From: Planctomycetota bacterium
GTDB lineage: Bacteria; Planctomycetota; UBA1135; GCA-002686595
Assembly: GCA_020638835.1 (NCBI GenBank)
Contig: JACKHV010000002.1
Location: forward strand, 186,001 to 250,000
Direction: 5' to 3'
DNA: 64,000 nucleotides
Shown: piece after piece, positions 10,086 to 18,389 of the stretch
How positions within the stretch are numbered: position 1 is the first letter of the stretch
How the letters are laid out: each line of letters starts with the position of its first letter
Translations under genes and position numbers: made by a program
The notes under the pieces: model-generated
Databases searched by the model: none
What the model saw: only the letters and a program-made list of their open reading frames with translations
What the model was told of the DNA's origin: nothing

Positions 10086-11606
10086 TCAGTCGCCGACGTA
10101 CCCCAGGCGCCGCAGCTCGTCGAGCTGGTCGTCGCTCAAGGCGTCGGTCGTGCCCGGATCGCCGACCAAGCCGCGCAGCAGTCCGTCGCGGCGCAGTTCC
10201 TCCCGCAGCATGTCCTCGAGCTCGCGCGCGACCTCGGGTCGCTCGGACGCGATGTCGTGCAGCTCACCGGGGTCGTGCGCGAGGTCGTACAGCCAGCGCT
10301 CGCCGGACGCCGCGTTCAGCACCAGGCGCAGGTCGCCGCGCTTGATGCTGCGCCGCGGGTCGCGGCCGCCACGCGCGCTGAGCGCTTGTCCGACCGCGTG
10401 GTCGGACGGGGCGGCGGAACCCTGCAGCACCGGCAGCAGGTTGCGTCCCTGCATCACCGGTTCTTCCGGCTCGACTTGCGCGAGCGCGAGCAAGGTCGGC
10501 ATGACGTCGATCGTGCGCACGAGGTCGTCCACCACGCCGGGCGCGACGCCCGGGGCGCGCACCATCAACAGCACGCGCAGCAGTTCCTCGGTGAACACCT
10601 CGCCGTGCCCGAGCCGTCCGAAGGCGCCGAGCCCTTCGCCGTGGTCGCTCGTCACGACGAGCACCGTGCCGTTCGGCCCCGGGTTGCGGTCGAGCGCGTC
10701 GAACAGGCGGCCGAGCTCGCGGTCGGTGAAGCGCACCTCCGCGTCGTAGAGGTCCTGCAGCCACTGCCGGTCGAAGTCGTCGAGGCGCGCGCGGTCCTTC
10801 TCGAGCGGCACGTCGACCGCTGCGCAGGCGCGGAACAGGTTCTCGGGGTTCAGGATCCCCGGCATGTTCGCGAAGTCGTGGTGGAAGGAGTGGCGCAACA
10901 GCGCGTGCGCGCCCGCTTCGTCGATCGTCTGCAAGCGGTTCCAGCGGTCGATCACGGCGCGCACGGCGTCGAGTTCCGCGGCCTCCGAGTAACCGGGCCG
11001 CAGCGCGGCGAGGTCCGGCTCGGGCGGCCGCAGCGGGTGGTGCACCTCGTAGGTGTGCACGAAGAGCAAGCGCGGTTGTTCGCGTTCCTGCGCGAGCCAG
11101 ATCAGCGCGCGGTCGACCGTGTCGTTCAAGCGGCTCGGTGCCTCGACGTTCGAGTGGAAGCCGTCCGCGTCGCCCGGGTGCTCCGGATACTCGTCGAAGC
11201 CGCGACCGAGGCCGAAGGACGGCTGGGCGTAGCCGCCCTCCGTGAAGGCCGCCGTCGCGTAGCCTGCTTCCTTCAGCTCCTCCGCGAGCGTCCGCATGCG
11301 GGGCGACAGCACGCCGGGCACCGGGAAGCTCGTGACGCCGTGCACTCCCGGGCGTGTCGAGGTCATGAGCGTGATCAGGGACGGAGCGGTCCACGGCGCG
11401 CCGCTCTGGCAGTCGGTGAACACCGCGCTCTCGGCTGCCACGCGGTCCATGTACGGCGTCAGGTCGCGGTCGCAGCCGTAGGCGCCGAGGCGGTCGGGGC
11501 GCAAGGTATCGACGACGACGATCACCACGTCGGGGCGCGCGACGTCGTCGCCGCACGAGGTCGTGCCGACGAGCAGGGCGAGCAGCAGGAACGAGCGGCG
11601 CATCAT
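10086..11606 (-). CDS. Sulfatase-superfamily (alkaline-phosphatase fold) lipoprotein
   Basis: About 506 residues from the ATG-ATG pair at 11606/11603. A hydrophobic N-terminus ends in GTTSC18, a possible though imperfect lipobox. The fold is marked by VVIVVVDTLRPDRLGAYG (metal-binding Asp), HTYEVHHP and VVTSDHGEGLG (Asp-His metal ligands). At the position of the formylglycine-forming Cys/Ser, the sequence reads T73-A-P-S-L, and the usual Arg two residues after the proline is Leu. It is therefore unlikely to be a formylglycine sulfatase. A threonine-nucleophile phosphodiesterase or transferase is more plausible. Substrate unknown. Probably anchored to a membrane facing the periplasm. Confidence 0.85.
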   Translation of the reverse strand: MMRRSFLLLALLVGTTSCGDDVARPDVVIVVVDTLRPDRLGAYGCDRDLTPYMDRVAAESAVFTDCQSGAPWTAPSLITLMTSTRPGVHGVTSFPVPGVLSPRMRTLAEELKEAGYATAAFTEGGYAQPSFGLGRGFDEYPEHPGDADGFHSNVEAPSRLNDTVDRALIWLAQEREQPRLLFVHTYEVHHPLRPPEPDLAALRPGYSEAAELDAVRAVIDRWNRLQTIDEAGAHALLRHSFHHDFANMPGILNPENLFRACAAVDVPLEKDRARLDDFDRQWLQDLYDAEVRFTDRELGRLFDALDRNPGPNGTVLVVTSDHGEGLGAFGRLGHGEVFTEELLRVLLMVRAPGVAPGVVDDLVRTIDVMPTLLALAQVEPEEPVMQGRNLLPVLQGSAAPSDHAVGQALSARGGRDPRRSIKRGDLRLVLNAASGERWLYDLAHDPGELHDIASERPEVARELEDMLREELRRDGLLRGLVGDPGTTDALSDDQLDELRRLGYVGD

Positions 11607-11652
11607 CGGAGGGAGTCTAGGCGCTGCGAGCACGCCGGGCGAGGGGGGATCC

Positions 11653-12558
11653 TCAGCGCGCGAGGCGCTCGAGCGAGCGCAGGCCCTCGACGACGAGCGC
11701 GCGGTCGCCGACGTCCACGCCGTAGACGAGGATCATCAGGCTGCTGTGGAGCGCCTTGAAGCAGCCGACCTTCCATTGCAGGTCCGTGAGCGGGCCGTAC
11801 GCGTCGCGGAAGACGTCGTGCGCGGAAGCGGGGAGCGCGGCGTGCACGACGCCGAGGTCGAGCGCGCGGTCACCGGCGTGCGCGTCGCCCCAGTCGATCA
11901 CGCCGCACAGCGCGCCGCGCTCGTCGACCAGCAGGTGTCGCGCGTAGAGGTCGCCGTGGACCAGGCAGTCGGAGGCCGGTCGGAAGTCCGCGGGGACGTC
12001 TTCGAGGACGCGCCGCCACGGGCGCGGGTCGCCGACGAGCCCGAGGCCGCGCAGGTCGGCGAGGCGCTCTTCGATCTGCGCGCCGCGGTGCGCGACGTCC
12101 AGCCTGCGGTTGTCGTCGAGCGGCAAGCCGGGGAAGTCGGCGGTCGGCGTTTCGTGGAGCGCTCGCAGGAAGCGACCGAGCGGCTCCGCCAGCTGCGCGC
12201 GCGCTTCGTCGCCGAGCTCCGCGCGGCAGAGCGTCTCGCCCGGGAGCCGCCGATAGCCGTGGAACTCCCAGGGGTAGTCGTCCTGCGGCACGCCACGGAA
12301 CTCGGGGCGCGGCACGGGCAGCGGCAGGCGCGTCGCCAACTCGGGGAGCAGCGCGTTCTCGCAGGCCATCAAGCGCGCGCCGAGCTCGCGACGCGGCAGG
12401 CGGAAGATCCACTCGTCGCCGACCAGGAAGCAGACGTTGTCCCAGCCCTCGGTCAGGTAGCGCCGCGGCAGGGACGCGAGCTCGGGGAACTGCCGCGCGA
12501 GGAGTACGTCGAGCTGCGCCTCGTCGACGAGGCGGTCGGCTTCCCAGGGACGCTGCAT
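11653..12558 (-). CDS. APH-fold kinase (phosphotransferase family)
   Basis: 301 residues of the aminoglycoside-phosphotransferase/choline-kinase-like fold. N-lobe: YLTEGWDNVCFLVGDEWIFR. Catalytic loop: LVHGDLYARHLLVD. Metal-binding motif: GVIDWGDA. All elements of an active kinase are present. The spacing and the WDN-type N-lobe resemble the APH(2'')/Mph-like branch, but such genes are widespread in environmental bacteria and mostly act on unknown small molecules. Nothing in the neighbourhood suggests resistance. It lies between the sulfatase-like gene and the lipid operon on the same strand, about 46 bases on either side. Confidence 0.85.
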   Translation of the reverse strand: MQRPWEADRLVDEAQLDVLLARQFPELASLPRRYLTEGWDNVCFLVGDEWIFRLPRRELGARLMACENALLPELATRLPLPVPRPEFRGVPQDDYPWEFHGYRRLPGETLCRAELGDEARAQLAEPLGRFLRALHETPTADFPGLPLDDNRRLDVAHRGAQIEERLADLRGLGLVGDPRPWRRVLEDVPADFRPASDCLVHGDLYARHLLVDERGALCGVIDWGDAHAGDRALDLGVVHAALPASAHDVFRDAYGPLTDLQWKVGCFKALHSSLMILVYGVDVGDRALVVEGLRSLERLAR

Positions 12559-12604
12559 GTCGAACAGCTTGCCGCCGGTCGCGCGTCGAACAAGCGCGTT
12601 CGCG

Positions 12605-13117
12605 TCAATCGCCGCCGTGCGGCATCCAGCGCAGCAGCAGAGGCGTGACGACTGCGTACTGCACGCCGAGCGCGACGACCGAGATCCACGCGGGGTCGGA
12701 GAGCGCCACCGCGCCCGTGCGCGCGCCGCCCCAGTACGACAGCGGGCCGCCGACCGCGCCGAGCAGCACCGCCGGCTTCGGGCGCCGCCGCAACCATCCC
12801 AGCGAGTAGCGCGGGAGGCTGGCGAAGCCGATCCAGAGTGCGACGATCCACGCGGGGCAGAGCCCGAACGGCGTCGCGCTCGTCGGGTAGTTCGTCGCGC
12901 CGAGTGCGTGGAGCCCGCTGTCCATCAGCAGGCCGGCCAGACCGGCCAACGCGAGCGCGCGGAGTTCGAGGCCCCGCTTCACCGCAGGGACGCCGACGAG
13001 GTGCAGCGCGACGTGCACGACGAGCGCGGCCGGACCCGCCCAAGCGTGTCCGGCCGCGGCTCCCAGGACGGCGGCGAACCAGAGCCCCTGGAAGCTCAGG
13101 AAGTGCAGCAGGTTCAT
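12605..13117 (-). CDS. DUF2878 membrane protein, last gene of the lipid-modification operon
   Basis: 170 residues, strongly hydrophobic, with about five membrane helices. The opening MNLLHFLSFQGLWFAAVLGA and the central GLLMDSGLHALGATNYP, CPAWIVALWIGFASL and LGAVGGPLSYWGG match the DUF2878 family. These are recurrently encoded next to CFA-type methyltransferases, DUF1365 proteins and FAD oxidoreductases. Function unknown. Co-occurrence suggests a membrane partner of the modified-lipid pathway. The start at 13117 overlaps the stop of the upstream methyltransferase by four bases, in keeping with the other five junctions of this operon. Confidence 0.85.
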   Translation of the reverse strand: MNLLHFLSFQGLWFAAVLGAAAGHAWAGPAALVVHVALHLVGVPAVKRGLELRALALAGLAGLLMDSGLHALGATNYPTSATPFGLCPAWIVALWIGFASLPRYSLGWLRRRPKPAVLLGAVGGPLSYWGGARTGAVALSDPAWISVVALGVQYAVVTPLLLRWMPHGGD

Positions 13118-14385
13118 CCTGCGAGCGCGGGCAGGATCGGCGCACCACGCTCGGCGGGGCGCGACAACACCATCTGCACGTCGCTGATGTGGCGCTCGGC
13201 GAAGCCGCCCTCGCAGTACACGAAGTAGAACTCCCAGAGGCGCAGGACGCGGTCGTCGAAGCCCAGGGCCTTGGCGCGGTCCTGGTTCTCGCGCAGGTTG
13301 CGACGCCACTGCGCGAGCGTCGGGACGTAGTGCGTGCCGATGTCCTCGAGGTGGACCAGCTTCAGGTCGCTGGCGCGCGTCGCGGAGGACAGCAGCGCCG
13401 TCACGCTCGGGATGCAGGAGCCGGGGAAGATGTGCGCCTGGATGAAGTCGACCGCGTGCTTCGCGCGCTCGTAGTGCTGGTCGGCGATCGTGATCGCTTG
13501 GATCGCCATGCGGCCGTTCGGCTTCAGCAACTCCATGCAGCGGCGGTGGAAGGTGTCGTAGAACTGGTGGCCGACCGCCTCGATCATCTCGACCGAGACG
13601 AGCTTGTCGTACTGACCCTCCAGCGTGCGGTAGTCCGCGAGCAGCAGCTCGATCCGGTCGCCGACACCGGACGCGGCGAAGCGCTCGGCCGCGAAGTCGT
13701 GTTGCTCGCGTGAGATCGTCGTCGTCGTGACGCGGCAGCCGTACTCGCGGGCCGCGTGCAGCGCGAAGGCGCCCCAGCCGGTCCCGATCTCCAGCAAGTG
13801 GTCGCCTGGCTGCAGGTCGAGCTTGCGGCAGAGCCGGTCGATCTTGGCGATCGAGGCCTCGCGCAGCGTGCTGTCCTCGCGCTCGTAGATCCCGCAGGAG
13901 TACGTCAGGGTGTCGTCGAGGAAGAGCGCGAAGAACTCGTTCGAGAAGTCGTAGTGCGCGCTGATGTTCTCGCGGCTGCCCGCCTGCGTGTTGCGGCGCA
14001 GGAAGTGCGTGAAGCGCCGGAAGGGCGCGGCGAGCTTGGCGAGTCCGCCGTCGACGCCCTCGAGCACGGAGTGGTTGCGCACCATCAGGCGCACGACGTC
14101 CTGCGGCGCCGGGCTGGACCACCAGCCCTCCGCGTAGGCCTCGCCCGCACCGATCGATCCGTGGCGCGCGACGGCCTTCCAGAAGCGCGCGTCGTGAACG
14201 TCGAGACGCGCGCGCAAGCCGTCCGCCGCGGGGGTGCCGAGCGTGTGACGGTGACCGGACTCGTGCAGCTCGAGGACGCCGTCCTGCAGCGCGGAGAGCC
14301 GCGCGAGGACCATGCGCGCGAGCCAGGTGCGCTTCGTGGCGGCGGGGGCACGGAACTCGTCGCGGGTGGCGATGCGTTGATTCAT
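13114..14385 (-). CDS. Cyclopropane-fatty-acid-synthase family methyltransferase (copy 1)
   Basis: 423 residues, the full-length CFA synthase architecture: an N-terminal lipid-binding domain followed by a SAM-dependent methyltransferase domain. Motif I is HLLEIGTGWGAFALHAA, and the family motifs YSCGIYE, SVEMIEAVGHQF and DFIQAHIFPGS are visible. The Cys and Glu that bind bicarbonate in the E. coli enzyme appear conserved. The position usually held by the His of a LHTI-like motif reads IQAIT (alignment by eye). Family enzymes transfer a methyl or methylene group to the double bond of phospholipid acyl chains. With a desaturase and an FAD enzyme in the operon, the product may be a branched, cyclopropane or further oxidised acyl chain. 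Confidence 0.92.
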   Translation of the reverse strand: MNQRIATRDEFRAPAATKRTWLARMVLARLSALQDGVLELHESGHRHTLGTPAADGLRARLDVHDARFWKAVARHGSIGAGEAYAEGWWSSPAPQDVVRLMVRNHSVLEGVDGGLAKLAAPFRRFTHFLRRNTQAGSRENISAHYDFSNEFFALFLDDTLTYSCGIYEREDSTLREASIAKIDRLCRKLDLQPGDHLLEIGTGWGAFALHAAREYGCRVTTTTISREQHDFAAERFAASGVGDRIELLLADYRTLEGQYDKLVSVEMIEAVGHQFYDTFHRRCMELLKPNGRMAIQAITIADQHYERAKHAVDFIQAHIFPGSCIPSVTALLSSATRASDLKLVHLEDIGTHYVPTLAQWRRNLRENQDRAKALGFDDRVLRLWEFYFVYCEGGFAERHISDVQMVLSRPAERGAPILPALAG

Positions 14386-15155
14386 GACGACGTCGCGTCG
14401 AGGGCGACGCGCTTATCGGGGTGCGTGAAGAAGGGAGTGCGTTTCAAGTAGAGCCGCGCCGCCTGCCAGTAGATGGCGAGGTGCATGCGCAGCGGCTGCG
14501 CGGGGTAGCGCCAGAGGAGGCGCAGCAGGTTGCGCGTCGTCCACGGGCGGCGTTCGAGGCGCAGCGACGCGCCGAAGACGGGCGCGCCTTGCTCGAGGTT
14601 CGACATGCTGATCTCCAGCCGCTCGCCGGCGGGCGTGAAGCGCCAGACGTAGGTCTGGTCCATGTCGTAGAAGGGCGAGACGTGGAAGTCCTTCCGGAAG
14701 CGCCATTCCAGCGCGCAACCGGTCGACCGTCCGCGCGCGTCGAGCACGTAGCTGTGGCGCTCGTTCCACGGCGTGTTGGTGATCTCCGCTACGACGGCGC
14801 AGACTTGGTCGGCGGCGTCGTGGCAGTAGTAGAAGCTGACCGGGTTGAACAGGTAGCCGAGCGTGCGAGCCTGCGTCACGAGCACGACGCGACCCGCGGG
14901 CGTGAACTCGAGGACCTCGTGGACGCGGCGCTTCACGGCGTCGGCGAGCGGAGTCGCCTCGTCTCCCAGGTAGTCACGGCGCCGGAAGCTGAAGAGTCCG
15001 GCGTGCTCGAAGGCGCACGCGGGCGTGTCGCGGTAGAGCTGCTCGACCTCGTCCAGATCGAGCGCCACCAGCGCGACGCGATAGCCGAAGCGGTGGCGGC
15101 GCGGTCCGCGTCGTTCGTGCTCGACGCGGCCCTCGTAGATCGCGCTGCGGGTCAT
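14382..15155 (-). CDS. DUF1365 family protein
   Basis: 257 residues matching DUF1365. The opening YEGRVEHERRGPRRHRFGYR, the central FNPVSFYYCHD, WNERHSYVL and FRKDFHVSPF, and the near-C-terminal WQAARLYLKRTPFF are all hallmarks. The family is almost always found next to a CFA-type methyltransferase and an FAD-dependent amine-oxidase-like protein. It is proposed to act with them on membrane fatty acids. No reaction has been firmly assigned that I can cite from sequence. Conserved His, Asp and aromatic residues suggest an enzyme or lipid-binding protein. Both ends overlap neighbours by four bases. Confidence 0.92.
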   Translation of the reverse strand: MTRSAIYEGRVEHERRGPRRHRFGYRVALVALDLDEVEQLYRDTPACAFEHAGLFSFRRRDYLGDEATPLADAVKRRVHEVLEFTPAGRVVLVTQARTLGYLFNPVSFYYCHDAADQVCAVVAEITNTPWNERHSYVLDARGRSTGCALEWRFRKDFHVSPFYDMDQTYVWRFTPAGERLEISMSNLEQGAPVFGASLRLERRPWTTRNLLRLLWRYPAQPLRMHLAIYWQAARLYLKRTPFFTHPDKRVALDATSS

Positions 15156-16408
15156 GCCGCGGCCTCCTCGGCCAGCGCGGCGACGCGCTCGGCGACGACC
15201 AGGCCGCTCTTGACGCCGTCCTCGTGGAAGCCGTAGCCCCAGTAGGCGCCGCAGAAATGCACGCGGTCCGCACCGTCCACTTCGGCGTGACGCGCCTGCG
15301 CGGCGACCGCTCCGGCGGTGAAAACCGGGTGCGAGTAGGAGATGCGGCGCAGCACCTTCGCGGGGTCGACGTCGTCGCGGTTGAGCGTGACGAAGTAATC
15401 CTGCTCGGACTCGAGCCCCTGCAGCAGGTTCATCCAGTAGGTCACCGTCGGCAGCTCCGCCGGCGGGTCCATGACGTGGTAGTTCCAGCTCGCCCAGGCG
15501 CGCCGCAGCCGCGGCATCACGCCGCGGTCGGTGTGCAGGATCGCCTCGTTGGGCTGGTAGTTGAAGGCGCCGAGCACTTCGCGCTCGAGCGGGCTCGCGT
15601 CGGCCAGCATGCGCAGGCTCGTGTCCGAGTGCGTGGCGAGGACGACGCGGTCGTAGAGGTGCTGTTCACCGGAAGCCGTCGTCACGCGCACGCCGCGCGG
15701 CTCACGGCGTACCTCCCGCACCGGGGTGTCGTGGCGCACGCGGTCGCGGAAGGGCTCGATCAAGGGAGCGACGTAGCTGCGCGAGCCGCCGACCACCGTC
15801 AACCAGTCCGGCCGGTCGTCGACCTGCAGGAAGCCGTGGTTCTCGAAGAACTGCACGAGGAAGCGCAGCGGGAAGCGACGCATGCCCTCGGCCGTGCTCG
15901 ACCAGACGGCGGCGCCCATAGGGATCAGGTGGTCCTCGACGAATCCGCGCGAGTAGCCGCGCGCGCGCAGGAAGTCGCCGAGCAGCAAGTCGTCGTCGGG
16001 CGTCTCGAGCACTTCGCGCGCCTCGCGGTAGAAGCGCAGGATGTCGCGAACCATGCGCCAGAAGCTCGGGCGCAGGAGGTTGCGTCGCTGCGCGAAGAGG
16101 CCGTTCAGGTCGGTGCCGTTGTATTCGAGACCGCTCCGCTCGTTGCGGACCGAGAAGCTCATGTCGCTCGTGCGCTGCTCGACGCCGAGCTCGCGCAGCA
16201 GGCGGCAGAAGTTCGGGTACGTGCGCTCGTTGAACACGATGAAGCCGGTGTCGACGGCGAGCTTCCGGTCGCCTTCCACGACGTCGACGGTGTTCGTGTG
16301 TCCGCCGACGTAGCTCGCGGCCTCGAAGACGTCGACTTCGTGGTCGCGAGAGAGCTCGCGCGCGGCGACCAGGCCCGAGATCCCGGTTCCGATCACGGCG
16401 ATCCTCAT
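15152..16408 (-). CDS. FAD-dependent amine-oxidase/desaturase-like oxidoreductase
   Basis: 418 residues. The N-terminal dinucleotide-binding motif is IAVIGTGISGLVAARELS, followed by VFEAASYVGGHTNTV, which is typical of flavin amine oxidase/phytoene-desaturase-like proteins. The C-terminal flavin contact region is HFCGAYWGYGFHEDGVKSG. The family member next to DUF1365 and CFA synthase genes is usually annotated NAD(P)/FAD-dependent oxidoreductase. It could oxidise a methylated acyl chain or reduce a methylene intermediate. That is inference from context, drawn by analogy with bacterial pathways to branched and furan-containing fatty acids. The ATG at 16408 is fixed by the overlap with the desaturase stop. 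Confidence 0.92.
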   Translation of the reverse strand: MRIAVIGTGISGLVAARELSRDHEVDVFEAASYVGGHTNTVDVVEGDRKLAVDTGFIVFNERTYPNFCRLLRELGVEQRTSDMSFSVRNERSGLEYNGTDLNGLFAQRRNLLRPSFWRMVRDILRFYREAREVLETPDDDLLLGDFLRARGYSRGFVEDHLIPMGAAVWSSTAEGMRRFPLRFLVQFFENHGFLQVDDRPDWLTVVGGSRSYVAPLIEPFRDRVRHDTPVREVRREPRGVRVTTASGEQHLYDRVVLATHSDTSLRMLADASPLEREVLGAFNYQPNEAILHTDRGVMPRLRRAWASWNYHVMDPPAELPTVTYWMNLLQGLESEQDYFVTLNRDDVDPAKVLRRISYSHPVFTAGAVAAQARHAEVDGADRVHFCGAYWGYGFHEDGVKSGLVVAERVAALAEEAAA

Positions 16409-17349
16409 CGCGACGCTCCTTCGCGCAGGATGCGCTCGGGGACGGGGCGCAGGTCCCAGACGAGACCGACGAGCGCCGCGGTGCGTAGGACGTAGTACGA
16501 AGGGTCGAACTCCCACCAGCGGAAGCCCTGACGCACCGATGCCTGGTAACGGTGGTGGTTGTTGTGCCAGCCCTCGCCGAGCGTGAACAGCGCCAGCAAC
16601 CAGTTGTTGCGGCTCTGGTCGGGCGTCTCGAAGCGCCGCGAACCGACGCGGTGCGCGAGCGAGTTGATCGAGAAGGTGAGGTGGTAGAGCGCGACGGTCG
16701 AGATCGCGAAGCCCCAGACGAAGAGCTGCGGTCCGTTCGTGCCGAGACCGGGTGCGAAGCGCTCGAGCAACACCCCGAGACCGAAGAGCGCACCCATCGT
16801 CGCCAGCGGCACCAGCGAGTCGAAGCGGTCGAGGAAGCGCAGCTCGGGGTAGCGGGCGAGGTCGGGGACCAGCTCGACGCGCGTACGGAAGTTCCCCTGC
16901 GCGAGGATCCAGCCGACGTGGCTGTACCAGAAGCCCTGGCGCTCCGGGGAATGCACGTCGGCGTCCTCGTCCGAGTGACGGTGGTGCGCGCGGTGGTGCG
17001 CGGCCCACCACAGCGGTCCGCGCTGGGCCGCCGTCGCGCCGAGCAGCGCGAAGCAGAACTGCATCACGCGCGACGTGCAGAACGATCGGTGCGAGAAGTA
17101 GCGGTGGTAGAAGGCCGTGATCGCGAACATGCGCACGACGTAGAAGCAGACCGCGAAGGCGACGGCGAACGGCGACCAGCCGACGAGCAGGACCGCGAAG
17201 CACGCGACGTGGATCGCCACGAAGGGGCTGACGCGGAACCAGTCGATCGCGCGCGGATCCTGCCCGTCGCGCTCGTCGGCGGCCCACGAGTCGAACCAGC
17301 GGACCAGGCTCTGCGTCCCGCGCGCGAGCGCGGAGGTGGCCGTGCTCAC
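16405..17349 (-). CDS. Membrane fatty-acid desaturase (delta-9 type)
   Basis: 314 residues from a GTG start at 17349, which overlaps the upstream stop by four bases. The three His boxes of membrane di-iron desaturases are present: HRYFSH (82-87), HRAHH (119-123) within AAHHRAHHRHSD, and HNNHH in EGWHNNHHRYQ. Four hydrophobic helices flank them. The box spacing and the HRAHH/HNNHH forms fit acyl-CoA or acyl-lipid delta-9 desaturases. It introduces a cis double bond with O2. Inside this operon it probably makes the unsaturated chain that the CFA-type methyltransferases then modify. Confidence 0.93.
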   Translation of the reverse strand: MSTATSALARGTQSLVRWFDSWAADERDGQDPRAIDWFRVSPFVAIHVACFAVLLVGWSPFAVAFAVCFYVVRMFAITAFYHRYFSHRSFCTSRVMQFCFALLGATAAQRGPLWWAAHHRAHHRHSDEDADVHSPERQGFWYSHVGWILAQGNFRTRVELVPDLARYPELRFLDRFDSLVPLATMGALFGLGVLLERFAPGLGTNGPQLFVWGFAISTVALYHLTFSINSLAHRVGSRRFETPDQSRNNWLLALFTLGEGWHNNHHRYQASVRQGFRWWEFDPSYYVLRTAALVGLVWDLRPVPERILREGASR

Positions 17350-18389
17350 GCGTTCGACCTCCGGGGCTTCAGCAGCTGGTGGCTCACGATCCACTGCGAA
17401 CCGTCCTCCCAAGCGAACAGCTCGGCGCACGCGAGGAAGAAGACGCGCCAGCGATGGAACCACTGCCGCGCGTTCTCCGCGCCGTAGGTCTCCGCGAGGA
17501 TCGGCATGACGCGCTCGCGGCGTTGCTCCAGGTTGGTCAGCCAGTCCTCGCTCGTGCGGGCGTAGTGCTCCCCGGAAACGACCCAGCGCTGCTCGACCTC
17601 GAAGGGCGTGTCCATGTGGTCCAGCAGGTCGTGCGACGGCATCATCCCGCCGGAGAAGAAGTACTGCGACATCCAGTCGGTCGCGTCGCGCACCTCGAAG
17701 GAGTACGCGAAGCGCTGGTGGGCGAAGACGTGCAGGAACAGGCGGCCGTCCGGGTTCAGCCAGCCCGCCACGCGCGCGAGCAGCGCCTCCCAGTTGCGCA
17801 TGTGCTCAAACATCTCGACGGAGACGACGCGGTCGAACTTGCGGTCCGTCTCGAAGTCGTTCATGTCGCGCGTGACGACTTCCAGATTGTCCAGCCCCGC
17901 CGCGCGGGCGCGTTGCATGATCGACGCGCGCTGCGACGCGGAGTTCGAGACCGAGAGGATGCGAGCGGCCGGATAGTGCCGCGCCATCCACAGGCTGAGC
18001 GAGCCCCAGCCACAGCCGAGCTCCAGGACCGATTGGCCGTCGCGCAGCCCGGCGCGCTCGCACGTCAGCGCCAGCATCGCGGCCTCCGCCTCGGCGAGCG
18101 TGGTCGAAGACGTCTCGTAGTATGCGCTGCTGTACTTGCGGTGCGGACCGAGAACCTCTTCGAAGAAGGCCGCGGGGACCTCGTAGTGCTGCGCGTTGGC
18201 GAGCTCCGGGACGAGCGCGACGGGGGACTTGCGCATCTCCTCGGCCCACTTCGCGAGCGCCGCGTCGCGACCGCCGGCTTGCCGCTCGGTCTCCTCCTCG
18301 ACGCGTTGTTTCAGGAGGCTGCGGATGCCGCGGCGCAGGACGAGGCCGGGAACGAGCCCGCGCTCGACGAGTTGGATGGCTGTCTTCAT
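17346..18389 (-). CDS. CFA-synthase-like SAM methyltransferase (copy 2, shorter form)
   Basis: 347 residues. This shorter relative lacks most of the N-terminal lipid domain of copy 1 at 13114. The methyltransferase motif is VLELGCGWGSLSLWMAR, with VSVEMFEHMRNWEALL and LFLHVFAHQRFAY downstream. At the position of the active-site Cys of CFA synthase the sequence reads YSSAYYE, so the Cys is absent, while the Glu (EMFEH) and His (FLHVF) remain. This pattern is complementary to copy 1 and suggests the two act on different substrates or steps. The start ATG at 18389 overlaps the stop of the DUF1295 gene by four bases. The exact methyl acceptor is unknown. Confidence 0.9.
   Translation of the reverse strand: MKTAIQLVERGLVPGLVLRRGIRSLLKQRVEEETERQAGGRDAALAKWAEEMRKSPVALVPELANAQHYEVPAAFFEEVLGPHRKYSSAYYETSSTTLAEAEAAMLALTCERAGLRDGQSVLELGCGWGSLSLWMARHYPAARILSVSNSASQRASIMQRARAAGLDNLEVVTRDMNDFETDRKFDRVVSVEMFEHMRNWEALLARVAGWLNPDGRLFLHVFAHQRFAYSFEVRDATDWMSQYFFSGGMMPSHDLLDHMDTPFEVEQRWVVSGEHYARTSEDWLTNLEQRRERVMPILAETYGAENARQWFHRWRVFFLACAELFAWEDGSQWIVSHQLLKPRRSNA

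Noticed and set aside
11653..12558. Aminoglycoside or macrolide resistance gene
   Set aside because: Only the kinase fold can be claimed. No mobile element or resistance context, and such folds serve many substrates.
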